From Candidatus Latescibacteria bacterium 4484_107 (GTDB taxonomy: Bacteria > Latescibacterota > 4484-107): a DNA stretch of 5,428 bases. The stretch spans positions 1-5,428 of the forward strand of contig MVCQ01000131.1 in NCBI GenBank assembly GCA_002059205.1, in the 5' to 3' direction. The notes below the pieces were generated by a model, which did no database searches, was not told the DNA's origin, and saw only the letters and a list, made by a program, of their open reading frames with translations. This document shows positions 5,036-5,428 of this stretch, in pieces (position 1 is the stretch's first letter; each line of letters starts with the position of its first letter). A program made the translations under genes and the position numbers.

Positions 5036-5428
5036 CCGCGCGGGAATAAATTCTCCGCGCTACGGTTGAAGACCCCTGTAAACAGGGCTAAGAGGCGCTC
5101 ACTCGCAGGAGTTAGCCCAATTTATTGGGCTTCGCCCAAGTAGCGGGGCGATTTATCGCCACGCGGAAAACTCCGCGCGGGAATAAATTCTCCGCGCTAC
5201 GGTTGAAGACCCCTGTAAACAGGGCCAAGAGGCACTCACTCGCAGGAGTTAGCCCAATTTATTGGGCTTCGCCCAAGTAGCGGGGCGATTTATCGCCACG
5301 CGGAAGACTCCGCGCGGGAATAAATTCTCCGCGCTACGGTTGAAAACCCCTGTAAACAGGGCTAAGAGGCACTCACTCGCAGGAGTTAGCCCAATTTATT
5401 GGGCTTCGCCCAAGTAGCGGGGCGATTT
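5036..5428. repeat. 137-bp tandem repeat array, palindrome-rich, running off the window
   Basis: The copies are 5036-5172, 5173-5309 and 5310-5428 (119 bp, cut by the window edge), with a constant 137-bp period. I see only four variable sites: 5071 (G/G/A), 5089 (T/C/T), 5097 (G/A/A) and 5169 (A/G/not seen). Within each unit, in copy 1 coordinates, the hairpins are GCGCGG...CCGCGC (5038-5060), CCCTGT-AA-ACAGGG (5074-5087), GGGCTAA...TTAGCCC (5085-5118), GCCCAAT-TT-ATTGGGC (5115-5130), GGGC-TTC-GCCC (5127-5137), GGCGAT-TT-ATCGCC (5147-5160) and, across the unit junction, CGCGGA-AAAC-TCCGCG (5162-5177). CGCTAC (5058-5063) can also pair with GTAGCG (5140-5145) to enclose the middle. It is not a CRISPR array: there are no variable spacers and the unit is far too long. 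I see no gene in these 405 bases. Being so close to the lepB stop, the hairpins would form the lepB mRNA 3' end. Confidence 0.92.

Noticed and set aside
5036..5428. CRISPR array
   Set aside because: The 137-bp units are joined directly with no unique spacers, and no cas genes are present.

Overview
The window (about 55% GC by eye) carries four complete bacterial genes set in unusually repeat-rich intergenic DNA. Three genes belong to housekeeping families: glutamate racemase (murI), homoserine dehydrogenase (hom) and type I signal peptidase (lepB). The fourth encodes an exported DUF4159-type protein. Peptidoglycan synthesis, a long-leader export signal and a short single-anchor signal peptidase fit a free-living, probably Gram-negative and deep-branching or uncultured lineage. 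No gene here allows a confident phylum assignment.

Layout. 1-288: no gene; a 60-bp hairpin element lies at 146-205. 289-1176 (+): murI, with an apparent 25-residue insertion flanked by a repeated Leu-Pro-Leu-x-Gly. 1173-1982 (+): DUF4159 protein, overlapping the murI stop by ATGA and therefore probably co-transcribed and translationally coupled. Its first ~55 codons are largely made of a 143-bp inverted-repeat element (1195-1337). 1983-2232: convergent gap with a second inverted repeat built on the same 10-nt-step plan. 2233-3534 (-): hom, with a good ribosome binding site and a TTGACA-type promoter. 3535-4372: an 838-bp divergent spacer holding the hom promoter and leader hairpin, a heptamer array, a strong forward sigma70-type promoter, a 52-bp palindrome and a 'TCATTGCGAG' type repeat. 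4373-5023 (+): lepB from a GTG start. 5036-5428: a 137-bp tandem repeat (three copies, the last cut by the window edge), each unit packed with small palindromes.

The genes do not form one pathway. murI supplies D-glutamate for peptidoglycan, hom makes homoserine for Thr/Met, and lepB cleaves signal peptides, plausibly including that of the DUF4159 protein. The most interesting theme is the repeats. At least six distinct repeat types occupy the non-coding DNA, and one has entered a reading frame, where its purine-rich arm encodes a basic segment and its pyrimidine-rich arm a hydrophobic segment, together resembling a signal peptide. I found no defence system, CRISPR array, transposase, tRNA or rRNA.
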